Notes under the pieces: model-generated
Databases searched by the model: none
Told to the model about the DNA's origin: nothing
Seen by the model: only the letters and a program-made list of their open reading frames with translations
Part shown: piece after piece, positions 8,869 through 16,764 of the stretch
How positions within the stretch are numbered: position 1 is the first letter of the stretch
Layout: every line of letters starts with the position of its first letter
Made by a program: the position numbers and the translations under genes
Origin: Dyadobacter arcticus
GTDB taxonomy: Bacteria > Bacteroidota > Bacteroidia > Cytophagales > Spirosomataceae
Assembly (NCBI RefSeq): GCF_011762185.1
Contig: NZ_JAASQJ010000005.1
Coordinates: 310,001 to 374,000 of the forward strand
Length of the DNA: 64,000 nt
Direction: 5' to 3'

Positions 8869-8999
8869 AACCCAGCTTTGGCAATCAGAAAATAGGGCAA
8901 ATCATCCGGCAAATCTTCGGTAAGTAATTTCTCTTGCTTTAAAAGCGCGATGACTGTTTGGCGATCAGTGGACCGGGCTTTTTCGATAGTTAATGTCAT
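8856..8999 (-). pseudogene. ArsN2-like GNAT acetyltransferase remnant (N-terminal fragment)
   Basis: Reading from the ATG at 8999 gives 47 codons and a stop. The sequence contains ARSTDRQTVIALLKQEKLLTEDL and YFLIAK, which resemble the first 40 residues of arsenic-resistance GNAT proteins of the ArsN2 type (the part with LLxxxxLPTEDL and FLVA). Normal length is about 140-150 residues, and the acetyl-CoA binding part is absent. After FLIAK the DNA switches to the MFS remnant in a different frame, so the fusion is out of frame. The start lies 16 bp after the DUF6428 stop, the expected operon spacing. Confidence 0.65.
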
Positions 9000-9014
9000 A
9001 CCTTTTCTGTTTAA

Positions 9015-9542
9015 TTAACAGCACCCGGATCCTGGCTGACAACTTGCTGCGTCCGCGCCAACCAAATCAGACTTTGCATCGGCAGAAGTAGTTCCACAGC
9101 TCTGATTACGGGTGAGTGCCTTACACTGTGTAAAATCCGGAACCAAATTTACGGTGAATGCTTCACCACCGGCGACAAACTCACCCGGATACATTTGGCG
9201 GGTGTCGAATTTTGAATTACCAAATTCAATTTTCACCGTTGCATTTGGATTCAGAGGAAGTGATTTCTCTACCAAATTGACAATTTTTAATGCCTTTCTT
9301 ACTTGCATCGAACGATTTGCTTTCGTTATTGATGGCTCCCAAAGTTGCACGATCACTTCTGTCCAACTGTTCATTTGCCCACCGCAATCCACAGATACAA
9401 TCGGTGCCTGCTTGATCTCGGTAATGTGAAAAGAGCTGTCGACAAACTTGTCTCCCTCATATTGAAATTGCAAGTGCAGATCGGGATTTTGTTCCAGGGT
9501 GCCTTTAAATTCCCCCCAGGTCATCGGATGTAACTGGTTCAT
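9015..9542 (-). CDS. DUF6428 protein of arsenic-resistance loci
   Basis: A 175-residue cytoplasmic protein. Residues about 5-140 match my recollection of DUF6428, a family encoded beside arsR and arsenate reductase genes in Bacteroidota, with blocks such as ITEIKQAPIVSVDCGGQMNSWTEVIVQLWEP and ALKIVNLVEKSL. The last 35 residues are rich in cysteine: QSCGT, AASC and a terminal CQPGSGCC, which could bind thiophilic metalloids such as As(III). That binding role is inferred. Its promoter (9668-9675) and ArsR-like operators are still present upstream, but the downstream ars genes are broken and no arsR is nearby. Confidence 0.72.
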   Translation of the reverse strand: MNQLHPMTWGEFKGTLEQNPDLHLQFQYEGDKFVDSSFHITEIKQAPIVSVDCGGQMNSWTEVIVQLWEPSITKANRSMQVRKALKIVNLVEKSLPLNPNATVKIEFGNSKFDTRQMYPGEFVAGGEAFTVNLVPDFTQCKALTRNQSCGTTSADAKSDLVGADAASCQPGSGCC

Positions 9543-9559
9543 AGTTTCTATTTATTAAA

Positions 9560-9573
9560 TGTAATATTACGAT
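9560..9573. promoter_or_regulatory. ArsR-like operator, copy 1
   Basis: The 14-bp sequence TGTAATATTACGAT contains the perfect palindrome GTAATATTAC and occurs again at 9693-9706 in the same orientation. It sits 18 bp upstream of the DUF6428 start. Imperfect AT-rich dyads like this are typical of ArsR/SmtB operators; the assignment is by context. Confidence 0.45.
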
Positions 9574-9667
9574 TGATTTATTCAAAAAAAAGCCCGGCTT
9601 AAATACAACACGGCTTACTCACTACGAATGTTCTGAGAATATCCCGGTTCTTGTAAGTCTCATGATG

Positions 9668-9675
9668 CAAATATA
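9668..9675 (-). promoter_or_regulatory. TAnnTTTG promoter of the DUF6428 gene
   Basis: On the minus strand the sequence reads TATATTTG, matching the TAnnTTTG -7 consensus. Transcription would begin near 9661, giving a leader of about 119 nt before the DUF6428 ATG. The upstream operator copy (9693-9706) would lie across the -33 region, a good place for repression. Confidence 0.5.
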
Positions 9676-9692
9676 GAAAAGGTTTTATTCAT

Positions 9693-9706
9693 TGTAATAT
9701 TACGAT
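9693..9706. promoter_or_regulatory. ArsR-like operator, copy 2
   Basis: This is an exact second copy of TGTAATATTACGAT, just upstream of the -7 box at 9668-9675 on the minus strand. The 133-bp interval between the copies has no gene. In complete ars operons an arsR gene would be expected between promoter and DUF6428, so the pair may mark where arsR was lost. Confidence 0.45.
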
Positions 9707-9711
9707 ACATA

Positions 9712-11880
9712 TTAATACAAACTCTTCTCGCAACTCTTGCTTTTCAACTTCACCAATTGAAATAACTGGGTCGTGTAAATCGTATCAATGTTCGCCTTTG
9801 GGACAAAATTGGCGAGTAACGTGGGATCATCAGAGAGGATGTAATCATAGCAAAATTCTTTCCGTGCATTTTCAAGTCTCATAAATTCCTTTCGGAAGCG
9901 GATGTATTGCATTTTGCCTGGATGATCCAGTTTGGCGGCCATTGCACTCCAATAATGGTAGAAACCATTTCCTTTTTCGAAGAAAACACCCACGTTCTTG
10001 TGATCGCCTTCAATGTGGTCAAGCAATGGTTTGAAATTGTCGTAATTGCTGGGATGACTTAAAAAATAAGCCTTGCCGCGATCCATTGTCAATATGCTTG
10101 AAGAGCGGTCTAAGTCATAGTATCCCACTTTTTCCAGCAAGGCAAAGACTTTTCTGCGTTCATTGTATCCGGGCCATTTTCTGATGGGATGGCACTGTTG
10201 GTTCCCTGGAAATTCGTAGTAAGCGCCCAGTTCCTTCTCATACAATTCCGCCTGGGCTCCGCCGGTTTCGCAGATGGCAATTGGAATGTGTGCCAGCATT
10301 TTACGCGTGAAATAATTGATCGAAAACAGCTCCTTGCTTGGGTTCCCGTAAACAAAAGGAGTTGAAAGTACCAGTAGCGGTGCAATGATATAAATGGATT
10401 TCCAGCGGAGCTTTTGATCATAAATGTACGTGACCAAAATAGATCCCATTGTGAAAAAAGGCATCTGGGTCCTGGTGCTCCACGATTGAAATTTCATTAA
10501 GGTACTAAAAAGCACAAAACCGAGCACTGCGCAAATCCAGAGCCATTTAAACTCCCATTTGCCTGGAACAAAAAACAAAAAAAGGGTAGACGCAAGAATT
10601 AACCAGAAATGAATGGTATTCGGCACCATATCCTCATGCACCGAATATTTCACAGAAAACCGGTCCAGCCGTAATCCTAAGTCGTCAATGTCCACGCCGA
10701 TCGCGTGATGGAAATCCCGGATCCGGCCTTCTACAAACTGATTGTAACGGGTGTCGGGCAAACCCAGGTTCAGGCCAGCGTTTTTGATAACACCAGAAAG
10801 CGTATATCGTAGCCCGTATTTGTCCACAGGTAATTCTTCGGAAGCAAAAACAGTCCCCCTCAGCGGCCTCATCACGTGCCCGAACAACAGATAATTTCTG
10901 CGAAAAAACGGCGCGAATGTAGCAACCAATATGATCACCGCGAACGCCAAAACCTTCAAAGCATAACCAATGCGGTATTTGAAAAGGATGCGGAAAGCAA
11001 AATAAGTGGTAAATGACAAGCCAAAAATAAAGATGGTATACTTGGAAAATCCACCGAAAGACAGGCACAGGACAAATGCGGTTAAAGTGAGCAGCGACTT
11101 TCTTTCCAGCAATTCAAATCCGAAATAAACGTAGGATATAAAGAAAAAGCAGGCGCAGTAATCCACCTGGGTACTGGTACTTTCGAAAATGCTGATCGGT
11201 AAGGTTAGCAGGAATACCGCGGCTAGTAACTGCCCATTTTGTTTAAGGCCGAACCGCTTGGCTAACAGACTAATACCCGCCAGGGAACCAAGAAATGCTC
11301 CAAACTGAATGATCCCGGAAAAGCGATCTGATCCGGAAAGCAACACCGTGTCCAATGCGAGGTACTCGGCAAAGACATTAAGATATAGCTGCTGCAAATG
11401 CACCGATGGGAAGTGGTCCAGATTGCCATCATTGACCCAATAAAGAATGCGGTTGAGGTGATAGCTATGGGAATCGAAGTTGTTGGGCGGAGGGTATATT
11501 GCCAGAAACAGCAAAGGCAAAATATAGATCAGCAGTGCCAGAATGATGATTACTTTGTTGATTTTCGTCAGCCCAGCCAGTCCGATTACTTTTTTTAATG
11601 TTCCTAATTCCGGTATTTGCACCTGCCCCGTCTTATGCCAGTAAAACAGCAGTGCTAAAAGGGAGACATTCTCAACGAACCAAAAAATGACCGCCGTGGT
11701 CGTATTAAGTGCATTGAAGGGAGAAAACAGCTCATTGTAAGCAAATACCAGGATTGCATTGGTTACCAGCGAAAAGATAAAACCCTGGCGAACCCTGGTG
11801 TAAAGACCAGAACTGGTAAATTTTAAATAGTAAAGCGCAAAAATCAGTATAACTGAAATGGGAAGCAGGGAAAAACCCAT
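9712..11880 (-). CDS. GT-C type membrane glycosyltransferase (GT39/ArnT-like)
   Basis: A 722-residue protein with about twelve hydrophobic segments over residues 1-500 and a soluble C-terminal part. The first large external loop holds PPPNNFDSHSYHLNRILYWVN, the acidic motif placed as in GT-C glycosyltransferases that use polyprenyl-phosphate sugars. This suggests transfer of a sugar to an envelope glycan or lipid on the outer face of the inner membrane; donor and acceptor are unknown. It stands alone between the ars remnant and the two-component genes. A TAAATTTG box at 11955-11962 is its likely promoter. It could also be annotated as a hypothetical membrane protein. Confidence 0.72.
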   Translation of the reverse strand: MGFSLLPISVILIFALYYLKFTSSGLYTRVRQGFIFSLVTNAILVFAYNELFSPFNALNTTTAVIFWFVENVSLLALLFYWHKTGQVQIPELGTLKKVIGLAGLTKINKVIIILALLIYILPLLFLAIYPPPNNFDSHSYHLNRILYWVNDGNLDHFPSVHLQQLYLNVFAEYLALDTVLLSGSDRFSGIIQFGAFLGSLAGISLLAKRFGLKQNGQLLAAVFLLTLPISIFESTSTQVDYCACFFFISYVYFGFELLERKSLLTLTAFVLCLSFGGFSKYTIFIFGLSFTTYFAFRILFKYRIGYALKVLAFAVIILVATFAPFFRRNYLLFGHVMRPLRGTVFASEELPVDKYGLRYTLSGVIKNAGLNLGLPDTRYNQFVEGRIRDFHHAIGVDIDDLGLRLDRFSVKYSVHEDMVPNTIHFWLILASTLFLFFVPGKWEFKWLWICAVLGFVLFSTLMKFQSWSTRTQMPFFTMGSILVTYIYDQKLRWKSIYIIAPLLVLSTPFVYGNPSKELFSINYFTRKMLAHIPIAICETGGAQAELYEKELGAYYEFPGNQQCHPIRKWPGYNERRKVFALLEKVGYYDLDRSSSILTMDRGKAYFLSHPSNYDNFKPLLDHIEGDHKNVGVFFEKGNGFYHYWSAMAAKLDHPGKMQYIRFRKEFMRLENARKEFCYDYILSDDPTLLANFVPKANIDTIYTTQLFQLVKLKSKSCEKSLY

Positions 11881-11954
11881 GTTTTAAGTAGAGGTGCGAT
11901 TTGTTATGGGCAGCAATATAATTGCTATTGGCTTAAAAAGCCTTTTTAGCGTTC

Positions 11955-11962
11955 CAAATTTA
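11955..11962 (-). promoter_or_regulatory. TAnnTTTG promoter of the GT-C gene
   Basis: The minus strand reads TAAATTTG, a match to the Bacteroidota -7 consensus, about 75 bp upstream of the ATG at 11880. A small hairpin GGCTT-n3-AAGCC (11932-11944) would lie in the leader. Confidence 0.5.
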
Positions 11963-12005
11963 GTGGAAACATTGTAATGCGGCCTGTGCAAAGCAGTCGG
12001 TCTTT

Positions 12006-12638
12006 TCACAAGATCAGCCTGTTTTTCCTGACAAAATTCAACAGACCAACCGAGGTATAAATGTTCAGCTTCCGGCAGATATTGCGGCGGTGCGCATTGA
12101 TTGTGAATTCACTGATAAACAGCTTCTCGCCAATTTCGCGGCTGGTCAGTCCATCTGCAATGTGGCGCAATATCTCTACCTCGCGCGGCGTGATCTGGTA
12201 TTTTTTGAGAAAATCATCGAGTTGAAATGGCGGGGAAATATCGTCGGAAAGAATGCCTTGAAACCAGGTACCGCCATTGGCCACGGTGGTCACCGCTTCT
12301 TTTAATTCAACGGAGCTACAATCTTTGATAAGATAACCCTGCGCTCCCAGCTTTTTAATCTCCCGCAGCAATTCCGGCTGCCCGTAACTTGTGAAAATAA
12401 TGACCTTTACTTTATTGAAATCCCTCCGGATCACTTTAAGTGTCTCAATACCGTCCATATGCGGCATATTGAGGTCGAGCAATACCAAGTCAAAGGCGGT
12501 TTGTTTTAGTTTGGAAATCAAATTTTTGCCATTGGTTGCCGAATCCGCCAATTCCACCATTTCGATCTCGCATATAACCCCCAAGATGCCGTCTACCAGC
12601 ATGGGATGATCATCTGCGATAATAATTTTAACAGGCAT
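12006..12638 (-). CDS. NarL/LuxR-family response regulator
   Basis: A 210-residue two-component response regulator when started at the ATG (MPVKIIIADDHP). The receiver domain (about 1-120) has the acidic pair D9-D10, the phospho-acceptor D55 in LVLLDLNMP, the Thr of IIFTSYG and the Lys of YLIKDCSS. The C-terminal LuxR helix-turn-helix starts at ITPREVEILRHIADGLTSREIGEKL. It lies 14 bp downstream of the histidine kinase gene on the same strand, so they form a co-transcribed pair. The controlled genes are not evident from the sequence. Confidence 0.93.
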   Translation of the reverse strand: MPVKIIIADDHPMLVDGILGVICEIEMVELADSATNGKNLISKLKQTAFDLVLLDLNMPHMDGIETLKVIRRDFNKVKVIIFTSYGQPELLREIKKLGAQGYLIKDCSSVELKEAVTTVANGGTWFQGILSDDISPPFQLDDFLKKYQITPREVEILRHIADGLTSREIGEKLFISEFTINAHRRNICRKLNIYTSVGLLNFVRKNRLIL

Positions 12639-12652
12639 ATTCAATGTCAGGA

Positions 12653-14932
12653 CTATTTTACCAAATAAATTTCAATCACCACGAGCACCCCGCCGTCCTG
12701 TTTATTGCTTATTTCCATTTTGCCATTCAAATAAGCAACCCGAGAGCGGATCGTACTCAAACCCTGTCCGTCTACATGTGATAAATCCCTCAATCCTACC
12801 CCATTATCCTCGACAATAATAGAAACCATATCGGTATGCTCGATCACTTCCAGAGAAGCTTCGGTGGCTTCTGCGTGTTTCAGGACGTTGTGCAGGAGCT
12901 CCTGGATAATCCGGTATAGGTCGTTCAGGAAAGGGAGATTGTAACTACCTGTATCTTCAAATCCGACGACAACCGTTTCCAGCGTAATTTTTCCGGACAA
13001 GTTGATGATCTCCGCCGAATCGAGCACCGCTTTCCGAAAACCATATCTTTCAATTACCAACGGGTTGAGCTGGTGGCTCAGATCCCGGATGGTACTCGAA
13101 ACGGACGATAATATTTCCTGTGTTTTGTGAAGCTTTTGTTCTCCCTGCTCGTCGCTCCTGCCTTTTTCCAATGTAGAAGAAACGGATAGCGAAGCCAATG
13201 CGAGCATGGAACTTACCTCGTCGTGCAGCTGGTCTGCAATTTTGCGCCGCTCCTTTTCGCCTGCTTCCATCACACCCTCCATCAGATCAATGTGCCGCTG
13301 CTTGTCCATTCTTTCCATTTCACTTTGCTGCAAAGCCTCCTTCTGACGGTTGCGTATCATCCTGTTCCGGGAATTGAGGATCAGCAAACCAATCGCTAGT
13401 ACAGAAAGTCCGATGACAACACTGTAAAAAATACGCTCCTTTCTAATTTCGCGGTCACGATAGGCGCTTTCTTCATTCAATTTGGTGATTTGCTGCTCTT
13501 TATCTTTAATCCTTACCTTGGCCAACACCTCCTGAATCGCGCGATACTTATTAAGATTGGTGAGTGAATCCTTAATGGCGTAAAATGTTTCCAGCGACTG
13601 CATATAACCAGGATAATCCCCTTTCGCCTTCAAAAACTCCGCCTTGAAATAGTTGTAGTAGTAGCCGGTCGCCGAGTATTTCTTATTGACAAGCGCACCG
13701 CTAAAAAAGTTGAAAATCTTCTCCGCCTGGTCGTATTTCTTGTTAAGTGTCAGGATATGAGCATAATATAGTTCCAGGGGCAAGACGTGAAATCCTTTGG
13801 AATAACCATCCGCAGATGCGAATTTCTTGAAATATTCTTCCGCCTTGGCATATTCTTTCCGATGTTCTGCCAAAAGGCCAGCCGCGATAAAGTAACTGAC
13901 ATAAGGTATTTTATCTTCGGGCAAATTGAACTGTTTGCGGCTTCTGTCCAAGAATTCCGCAGCAGTTGCATAATCTTGCTGACAGGATTTGACCAGGGAC
14001 ATTTCCGCATTGAAATAAGCGGCCTGAGCTGCGTTCGGGTTGGGCTTGATGCTCACATTGTAAAAAAGCTCGGCAAATTTTCCGGCGGATTCAAAATCGG
14101 TCAGCAGAAGATTGAGCTGCATTAATTGGTAATAAACGCTCGGACGCGGGTTCCTGAACGTAAATGCCGTACGCTCGTAAAGTTTCCTGGGGAAACGATA
14201 AAGGGAAGAATCCTGGGCAAGTTCAAGGAGCGATTCAAACTCTACGACCTGCTTTTGCGGGTTATATTGCAGGAAAATATTGGCATAGTTGTAGCGTGCA
14301 GTAAAAAGCGCATTCTTATCTTTCAGTCCGGCGCCCAATGCAATAGCCCTGTTAAGGTATTGGTGCATGAAAGACGTATCAGCCGGATTCGACAGTGCTT
14401 TGAAGGTGTAAATGAAAGAAAGGTTTTCCTTGTCTTTGGCCAGTAAACATTCTCTTTCGCCCAATGCAACGTACTTTTTCGAAGAATCACTATTGGACCA
14501 TTCGCCGTAGAGCAAAACCGTAAGTGCAAGGGTTTCCCGGTACATTTGGCCGGTCCCTTTTGCATTTGCCCGGGCCTTTGCGTATAGTTTTTCAGCTTCT
14601 TCAAAAAAGTGCAGCGACTCCTTTGCTTTTGCCCAGCTCATCAAAATAATGTGTGCTTTTCGCTTGTCGCCTAATTTCTGAATCGTTGCAAGATATTCAG
14701 CGAGGATTTCATAGCTAATATCCAGGTTGTTTTTGCCAATATCCTGAATCAGATCACAAACTTCCCTGAAGGATTCTTCTGTTACAGGCTTTTTCTTCAG
14801 CTCTTTCCATGCCGCCCTTCCCTGCTGGGGCGTGTAGGTTTCCGAGCTTACCGGATTGGTAACCAAAACAAATAAACACAGGAGAATCAGCCGGGCAAAA
14901 TGTGGACCCGACATTTCAGGACGCAGGGACAT
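12653..14932 (-). CDS. TPR-containing sensor histidine kinase (HisKA_3 type)
   Basis: A 759-residue membrane kinase. It has a signal peptide (LILLCLFVLVTNPVSS), a large periplasmic region of TPR-like helices (about 30-480), one membrane helix (YSVVIGLSVLAIGLLIL), a coiled coil, then a HisKA_3 dimerisation helix with the phospho-acceptor His in RRKIADQLHDEVSS. The HATPase domain closes the protein, with an N-box-like IIQELLHNVLKHAEA and a G-box VEDNGVGL..GQGLSTI. This is the NarX/DesK-like class that pairs with NarL-type regulators, and such a regulator follows immediately. The signal is unknown; periplasmic TPRs suggest a protein or peptide partner. Confidence 0.93.
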   Translation of the reverse strand: MSLRPEMSGPHFARLILLCLFVLVTNPVSSETYTPQQGRAAWKELKKKPVTEESFREVCDLIQDIGKNNLDISYEILAEYLATIQKLGDKRKAHIILMSWAKAKESLHFFEEAEKLYAKARANAKGTGQMYRETLALTVLLYGEWSNSDSSKKYVALGERECLLAKDKENLSFIYTFKALSNPADTSFMHQYLNRAIALGAGLKDKNALFTARYNYANIFLQYNPQKQVVEFESLLELAQDSSLYRFPRKLYERTAFTFRNPRPSVYYQLMQLNLLLTDFESAGKFAELFYNVSIKPNPNAAQAAYFNAEMSLVKSCQQDYATAAEFLDRSRKQFNLPEDKIPYVSYFIAAGLLAEHRKEYAKAEEYFKKFASADGYSKGFHVLPLELYYAHILTLNKKYDQAEKIFNFFSGALVNKKYSATGYYYNYFKAEFLKAKGDYPGYMQSLETFYAIKDSLTNLNKYRAIQEVLAKVRIKDKEQQITKLNEESAYRDREIRKERIFYSVVIGLSVLAIGLLILNSRNRMIRNRQKEALQQSEMERMDKQRHIDLMEGVMEAGEKERRKIADQLHDEVSSMLALASLSVSSTLEKGRSDEQGEQKLHKTQEILSSVSSTIRDLSHQLNPLVIERYGFRKAVLDSAEIINLSGKITLETVVVGFEDTGSYNLPFLNDLYRIIQELLHNVLKHAEATEASLEVIEHTDMVSIIVEDNGVGLRDLSHVDGQGLSTIRSRVAYLNGKMEISNKQDGGVLVVIEIYLVK

Positions 14933-15008
14933 AGGGGCTCATAAATTACTGATAGTTAGCTAAATATAAAGAACAAAACGATTCGGAAACGCATTGGTCA
15001 AAATTGTT

Positions 15009-16655
15009 TTACTCTCTGATAAATTTGCGGCTTTGAGTGCCATTTGCGTCTTCGTATTGAAGAATATAAGCGCCGGAAGCGAGGCCCTTCACATCAATCT
15101 CCAATGGATCATCCTGCAAAAACTGCCACTGTCCCAAAGCCTTCCCACCCAAACTGAACAACTTTACCTGCGAGCTTCCTGAAGACTTACCTAATTGAAT
15201 CCGGAGCACATTGCCCTGCACAGGATTGCTTACCAGGTAAAATCCATCTTTTTGCGGCTTATGCACGCTGATGAGCTTGGAATAAGAAAATGTACCGTCG
15301 TGGTCGATCTGTTTGAGGCGATAGTAAGTGATGGTTCCAGCAGGATTCCGATCAGTAAAGGTGTAAAAGGCGTTGTCATTGCTATTCCCCTTTCCATTGA
15401 TTTCCCCAATTGTTTTGAATGTATTGGAAGAAATTCCGGACTGTATTTCAAAGCGGTTGTTGTTGAATTCTTCTGTTGTGGTCCAGCTTAAAATCACGTC
15501 CTGGCTGTTATCGGAGAACTTGCCGTCAAATGTTATTAGCCTCACCGGCAGCGGATCGTTGATAATAAATGCGGAGACTGTTTGCCTGGAACCGAAGTTA
15601 CCGTCCTGATAAGCGACAAAAGGATTTTTGTAAAAATCCATTGCAATGCTGATAAAGCCTACTGAATTACCAGTGAAGTTTTCAACACCGACTAAGCTCC
15701 AAGCCGTGCCGTCAAATTTTTTGACGCTGACCGAAAAAGGGGAAGCTTCGTTTCTATAAGCTATAAAAGGAACATCATCCTTGTCAATCGCGAGGGAAGT
15801 GTAAGAAGTGTTGGTCGTAGAAATACCCTGAGCGCCCACAAACTCCCAGCTGGTGCCATTGAATTTCATACAACTGGCTTTGTTCCCAACGCCCGAATCA
15901 CGAAACGCAAAGTAAGGGACATTGGCGCTGTTGATAGCCAGGGAGATGAATTTGGCAAATATGCCTGTAAAACCGGGCGTTCCCACATTTACCCAAGAGA
16001 TACCGTCAAATTTCTTGACCGTGCCCCTAAGCGAATTCCCGCCATCCTCGTAAGCTACATAAGGTACGTCATTGCCATCAATTTCAAAATCAAGGGATTG
16101 GATTGCGCCATCCGAGAAACCCTCGATGCCTACGGTTACCCAGGCAGTACCATCGAATTTCTTAACCGTGGCCCTTCCTCCAATTCCGTTAATCGTTTTT
16201 TGGTCGCGATAACACAAATAGGGTTCGTCGGCGCTATTGAGTGCAATTGCTACAACGCCTGCCATTTCTTCCGAAATGTCTGCCCCTACCTTTTGCCAGG
16301 TCCCGCTCATCAGTTTCCAAACCGACGCCTGTAAGTCGACTGAACTAATTACCGCTACATAAGGAATATCGTCTGAACTGATTGCCATAGAAAGGGCCTG
16401 ATCTCCCTGACCACCTGCGAAACCGGCGGCGCCCAGCGTAGTCCAAACACCCGATTCCAGTCTTTTGACCGTAACACGCTGAGCGTTCCCCTGATCGGAG
16501 TAGGCTACGTAGGGCTTATTCTCCGAGTCAAAAGCAATGTTGTTCCAGAAAGCAAATCCGGACGAGAATCCTGTGTTTCCCACCGTGCCCCATTGTGCTG
16601 AGACAGGATGAAGCCCAATTAAGGAGATTGAAAATAGTAATAACAGTTTTTTCAT
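15009..16655 (-). CDS. Secreted protein with propeller-like repeats and T9SS sorting domain
   Basis: A 548-residue secreted protein: signal peptide ending HPVSAQ, then about seven repeats of some 50 residues with the pattern VKKFDGTAW..VG..GFS and IDGNDVPYVAYED, suggesting a beta-propeller over residues 20-370. A fibronectin-like region follows (about 375-460). The final 80 residues form a type IX secretion sorting domain (LVSNPVQGNVLRIQL, GLASGAYILQYEDANG, RKFIRE). It is probably exported through the outer membrane and anchored or released at the surface. No enzymatic motif was seen. The start codon directly follows a terminator-like hairpin and overlaps the stop of a 13-codon upstream frame. 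Confidence 0.85.
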   Translation of the reverse strand: MKKLLLLFSISLIGLHPVSAQWGTVGNTGFSSGFAFWNNIAFDSENKPYVAYSDQGNAQRVTVKRLESGVWTTLGAAGFAGGQGDQALSMAISSDDIPYVAVISSVDLQASVWKLMSGTWQKVGADISEEMAGVVAIALNSADEPYLCYRDQKTINGIGGRATVKKFDGTAWVTVGIEGFSDGAIQSLDFEIDGNDVPYVAYEDGGNSLRGTVKKFDGISWVNVGTPGFTGIFAKFISLAINSANVPYFAFRDSGVGNKASCMKFNGTSWEFVGAQGISTTNTSYTSLAIDKDDVPFIAYRNEASPFSVSVKKFDGTAWSLVGVENFTGNSVGFISIAMDFYKNPFVAYQDGNFGSRQTVSAFIINDPLPVRLITFDGKFSDNSQDVILSWTTTEEFNNNRFEIQSGISSNTFKTIGEINGKGNSNDNAFYTFTDRNPAGTITYYRLKQIDHDGTFSYSKLISVHKPQKDGFYLVSNPVQGNVLRIQLGKSSGSSQVKLFSLGGKALGQWQFLQDDPLEIDVKGLASGAYILQYEDANGTQSRKFIRE

Positions 16656-16693
16656 AAAAAAACGGATGTAGGGTGATTGCAGCTTTTCAGCAT
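16652..16693 (-). CDS. Possible 13-residue leader peptide (MLKSCNHPTSVFL)
   Basis: An ATG at 16693 is preceded on the minus strand by AAGGAGATTTGTA, a good Shine-Dalgarno sequence at normal spacing, which is rare in this genome. The frame runs 13 codons and ends with TGA that overlaps the ATG of the 548-residue T9SS protein (ATGA). The frame spans the loop and second arm of the 16662-16714 hairpin. This would allow translational coupling or attenuation. It could also be a chance frame inside a terminator. Confidence 0.3.
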   Translation of the reverse strand: MLKSCNHPTSVFL

Positions 16694-16714
16694 TACAAAT
16701 CTCCTTACATCCGT
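16655..16714 (-). terminator. Terminator-like hairpin abutting a start codon
   Basis: The arms ACGGATGTAGGGTGATT (16662-16678) and its complement at 16698-16714 pair with two mismatches, and on the minus strand the hairpin is followed by seven T. It should end the transcript of the PQQ-dehydrogenase-like gene that stops at 16765. The T tract runs straight into the ATG of the next gene, so that gene either needs read-through or a promoter inside the hairpin. Confidence 0.65.
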
Positions 16715-16764
16715 GTTTCTGCGAAATACTTACTTCTAACTATTTGAGGTAGCGCGCTACTGTG

